Below, piece by piece: positions 60,400 to 64,000 of a DNA stretch of 64,000 nucleotides. Location of the stretch: the NCBI GenBank assembly GCA_965153355.1, contig OZ231126.1, positions 50,530,001 through 50,594,000 of the forward strand, given 5' to 3'. Origin of the DNA: Flaccisagitta enflata (Eukaryota; Chaetognatha; Sagittoidea; Aphragmophora). Made by a program: the position numbers and the translations under genes. The notes below the pieces were generated by a model. It was not told the origin of the DNA. It did not search any database and was given only the letters and a program-made list of their open reading frames with translations. How positions within the stretch are numbered: position 1 is the first letter of the stretch; every line of letters starts with the position of its first letter.

Positions 60400-62546
60400 T
60401 CATGGCGCTATCTCGTTTTTGTCCGATTCCGAAGGGTTTAAATCGAACAAAATTATCCAATCCCGTTTAGGCCAAAGCATGACGCCCTCCCACTCAGCCT
60501 GTCCACCTTTCACGTACCCAAACAGCCACCCGTCATCGGGGTCTTCGTCTTCATTGGGCAAGACGTTGATGACGTCGGCGGCGTTGAAAGTCAGTTCATC
60601 GTCGTCTTCCCTCACGTATGGATGGGTCGCTATCACTTGAAACAACACCCGCGAATGAAGACCGACGTCGGTTCTTACTTCCCTTTCTCCTCCTCCTCCT
60701 CCTGCGCCGCCCGCAGCACCACGACCGCTGGAGGGCGATGCGCTGGAAGATGCAGTTGCTGCTGCGGCGGCGTCGCCGGCTCGCGGACTCGCGTTGGTTC
60801 CCGCAGGAGGAGTTTCTTCTCGGTCGTCGGATTCGAAACCATCATCGTCTGTTCGGTTGGATGCAACCAAGAAGTGTTAACAAAACGCTACATGGACAGT
60901 TCTTGGGAATCTATAGGCTCTAGACGGTTGATTACAGCGTGAAGTAAAATTTCCCAACCCGTGTCATTTGAAATCTTTTCTTTGATTTATCAAATCACAG
61001 CAACACACCTTTGTGCATTTCAAGTGCGGCGTCGGACTGCACGAGTCTCTGAGTGACTGCGCTCGATCTGCCGGTGCCATTTTGTTGAGGGCGCAGTTCC
61101 ATGTATTCTCCGCCTCCTCCTCCCGTTGACGAAGTCACCGATAAGGCGAGAGAATCGTGGCTGCCGGAAAGTGCCGGTTGGGATGCCGATAACTGGGATG
61201 TGCCCGCCGGGGACGTGGACATGGAAGGCGGACGCTGTTGATATAAACGATACGAAAGATGACATAAATTAGTGGGATGGACTCAGGACTTGGACATTCA
61301 ATTGATTATTACATGTGAGATTACAATTGCAGTCTTGAAATCAAGACAGGGCTATACAGAGCTTTTGAAACGAGCTATATAAACCCGAATGTACATTTAA
61401 GATAATGACATAGTACCCAATGATGATGTAACTGGTGTTGTTGTAAATGGTGATTATGCTGAGTGTGTTCGCCGGACGCTACAGAGTTTGAACGAGAGCC
61501 AGACTGAAGCGCCGAATCAGAGGAGATGCCGCCACCGCCACCACCACCACCGCCTCCGCCACCCCCGGGTTTCACACGAGCCGATGAGTAAGAAGTCGTT
61601 GAGCCCCGAGATGAGCCTTCGAAAGCGGAAGTTTTATATCATACTACGCACGACAATCAACTACTGTATCATACAATCAACTTCTGTATTTTATCTTTAA
61701 ACAGAGACTAGCAACTTATAAACGGTGACTGGTCCTTAAAACCATCATTCCATTGCGCGTCATTCATATCCGGCATCAATCGAAACCAAATCAGAGTGCG
61801 TAAAATTATCTGGGCCCAATCAAAGGCAGAAACCGACCACCTTTGCTGGTCATTCAGAATCAAGATGATCCGATACCACGTGTCGGTTAAAATACGGAAC
61901 TATACAAAGATGATCGATGATTGATCATCGATTGGTCAATTAGCCATCGTCGGAATCAAAGGCACCGCTCAGGGTAGGTCGGAGCAGCGCATAAAAGGAA
62001 CCGAAACAATGAGAGAATCGAGGATTAGTGTATTACCACCGTGTTTGGCCGCTCCGGGACTGGAGACGGAACCCGTGCGAGCGATGACCGCGTAAATCGG
62101 AGGTGGCGGCATTTGAACCGAAGCTTCGTTCCCACGCTCGGCGAAAAGACCGTCGATCACTGGGGATTAGAGAGGAGAAATGCGGGAGAGATGAAATTAA
62201 TATAAATGACAGATCAGCCAAGAAATTGTCGGACAAGACATCGATAAATCAAACAAGTTGATCAATCATGCAATCAATCTTTCAGCTAAGCAATCGATCT
62301 TTCAGCTAAGCAATCAATCTATATCGTCTTTTACTATACTTGTTAAAGCCAAGAAAGTAAAATTAGTGAAGAAAGTAAAAATCCGATCAATCGGTCGAGA
62401 AGCCAATCAAAAACAAGAAATTTGAATGATAAAAGATGCGGATTGTTGTTGTTTCGACGTTGCATAGTCCCCCCCTACCTTCGCTGAGTGTGGAATTGAG
62501 CCTTTGTAATTCAGCGTGGAAGTTGGCTTCGGCGGAGAACAAAGAC
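60400..62546 (-). CDS. Amphiphysin/BIN (BAR-SH3) protein, C-terminal exons
   Basis: Five exons join in phase on the minus strand: 62546-62480, 62159-62037, 61616-61417, 61234-61009 and 60848-60400, about 354 residues. Exon one gives SLFSAEANFHAELQRLN, the last helix of an amphiphysin-type BAR domain. The middle exons are Ser, Gly, His and Pro-rich linker (MPPPPIYAVIARTG, a glycine run, EYMELRPQQ). The last exon starts DDDGFESDDREETPP and ends in an SH3 domain: LFQVIATHPYVREDDDELTF, then DVINVLPNEDEDPDDGWLFG, very like the amphiphysin/BIN SH3. The family tubulates membranes and recruits dynamin during endocytosis and T-tubule formation. The usual final SH3 strand (GLFPxNF) reads GVMLWPKRDW and the chain runs on 18 residues to TGA at 60400. 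The BAR exons lie beyond the window. The donor after LHHHW (GTACTA) is weak. Confidence 0.75.
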
Positions 62547-62550
62547 TGAA

Positions 62551-62908
62551 ACGTGGACGTGCGCAACTCTGGCCCGCTTTGTCCGTCCGTCCGTCGGTCC
62601 GTCGGTCCGTCGGTCCGTCCGTCACACTTTACTTTTTTTACTATAACGCCAATTCTTAGGTCATTTTACGTCATTTTAAGTCATTTATAGTTATTCTAAG
62701 TCATTTTGAGTCATTCTAAGTCACTTTAAGTCATTTTGAGTCATTTTAAGTTATTTTAAGTCATTTTTGGTAATTAGGTTTTTTAGTCATTTTAAGACAA
62801 TTTTGGTCATTTTAGGTCAGTCTAAGTCATTGAAAGTCATTCTAAGTCATTCTAAGTCATTCTTTGTCTGTAAGTCTTGCACGCGACTTATAGGTGTTGG
62901 CCTTGTTT
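62551..62908 (-). mobile_element. HP element at the 3' splice site of the amphiphysin BAR exon
   Basis: ACGTGCGCAACTCTGGCCCG, CTTTGTCCGTCCGTCC, (GGTC)n, CACACTTTAC, a TTTTAAGTCA array (62.64-62.87 kb), then TTGCACGCGACTTATAGGTG and TTGGCCTTGTT. The array unit resembles the AATGACCAAAA units of the 32.7-34.0 kb copy. The hairpin end lies about 5 bp from the exon start at 62546. Confidence 0.75.
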
Positions 62909-64000
62909 TTTTCCTTTCTCTTTTGGAGGCATTTTCTTTATCATGATTTCTTGAGGGCTGGAGGAAACGATTTTGTCCCAAAGTGCCAAGTTAAAGTTCG
63001 TGTGAAAGGAATGAATGCTCGGTCGATGTTGGAATTTACTCAATTGTTTTGTTTAGAAATTCGAAACAAAAAAAAACTTGCATGACTTGAGGGAAAAGAC
63101 AGTTTTAGGGTAGAAAAACTATGAAGATGGAGGCGATTGAAGCGGAGAATAAGATATGTTGTACAGCGGAATTTTTTACACAAGCGTGTCCATTTTTACG
63201 AAAATTGGTCAACATTTACTATCACTTTTAAAGTTTATTTGAGGAGCGCAAAGAAAATGCATGTTTCGGGAAACCAGTTGCTTGTTGTTGTCTGTTGAAT
63301 AAGATTAATAAATAAATGTTTTGATTTGAGCCTGCAAATATAAGAAAGCATGCCAATAAGCATTGCTGATTTTCTGGTTGAGTGATTTTGAATATTCTAG
63401 CTCATCTAGCTCATTTATCTGATTTTCAGTTGATCAATACAAATAAAAAGATTGCAGTGGTTGAAGGCGAAAGTTTGGTGAAAAGTGACCAATGCTTACA
63501 ATTTTTTTTCCTCACGGCGACAGCCGCCATTACTGGTACACCTATAGTAGGCATCCAAGATAGCAAGAATTCCAGGATATAAGGCACCTCGGGGGGTCAT
63601 AGGCTGTCTTAACGTTCGGTTTAGTCGTCAATTTGACCTTGTTATATCGAAAATCATCAATCGCCTGTGCCTTTTTTTGTATTAATTATCATCTACAAAG
63701 AAACTACTGGCCAAAAATTGTTCTATTGTCTTTTTATTGGAAATTCAAGCAGCAGCAGTAGCAGGGAAGCGGCAGAGTATTCGAAACAAGATGCGGTTTC
63801 TTGATTCTTGAGGAATTTATGATAATAGTACACATTTAAAACTCAAAAGCGATTGATGTTTTACATGGAACCGAGCATTGTCCACTTACACACAGCAAGT
63901 TAAGACAGCCCCTCATTCACTTATCCGTTTCTTTCACTGGTGCAATGCGTTTTTAACTGCAAATTTCATGCCTACCTATAGGTGCATTTTGTAGTAAAAA
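62909..64000. other. Probable amphiphysin intron, no exon seen
   Basis: AT-rich sequence. I looked for further BAR-domain exons on the minus strand and found none. Confidence 0.5.

Overview
The window is nuclear DNA from an invertebrate animal. Four genes or gene fragments with spliced exons belong to metazoan or eukaryotic families: RPAP1, an amphiphysin/BIN protein, a TMTC exon, and a cluster of secreted fibrinogen-related proteins. A fifth is a secreted EGF-like peptide gene. All were recognised from motifs and splice-phase continuity, without database searches. Coding density is very low. Long pure dinucleotide microsatellites, tRNA-headed SINEs, MITEs and large foldback elements fill most of the rest. 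I cannot name the phylum.

Layout. 1-16.5 kb holds only repeats: a TIR MITE, foldbacks, (CT)n and tetranucleotide satellites, a LINE reverse-transcriptase tail, a 1.4 kb foldback, a 25-bp minisatellite and a 63-bp minisatellite. 16.8-24.8 kb is a direct tandem of three genes for small secreted fibrinogen-related (FReD) proteins on the + strand. The first has a frameshift; the second and third look intact. 25-36.7 kb is again repeats. 36.8-37.8 kb is a two-exon gene for a secreted single-EGF-domain peptide with a 30-serine tract. 38-53 kb is repeats, including a 4.6 kb foldback and a 313 bp GT tract joined to a 93 bp CT tract. 53.3 kb has one + strand TMTC exon, followed by a 10-N assembly gap. 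53.8-57.0 kb is the 5' half of RPAP1 (minus strand, six exons). 60.4-62.5 kb is the 3' part of an amphiphysin/BIN gene (minus strand, five exons: end of BAR domain, low-complexity linker, SH3).

The most striking structure is a family of non-autonomous mobile elements, here called HP (hairpin-tailed) elements. About twenty copies or fragments are present. Read in the sense direction, each starts ACAAGGCC..., carries a subterminal AGTCGCGTGC, has a variable middle often containing (GGAC/GGTC)n or longer satellites, and ends in a perfect or near-perfect palindrome (AGTCGCGTGCACGCGACT in the type copies) followed by A5. In diverged subfamilies the hairpin has a different sequence but still pairs. 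One copy lies inside one arm of a foldback, so the other arm serves as an empty site; it shows no target duplication. The plan resembles non-autonomous Helitron/Helentron elements, but that class assignment is an inference. Strand given for HP elements is + when the ACAAGG end comes first and the hairpin last.

The genes do not form a pathway. The FReD genes share a phase-1 exon plan, which suggests local duplication. RPAP1 and amphiphysin are neighbours on the same strand.
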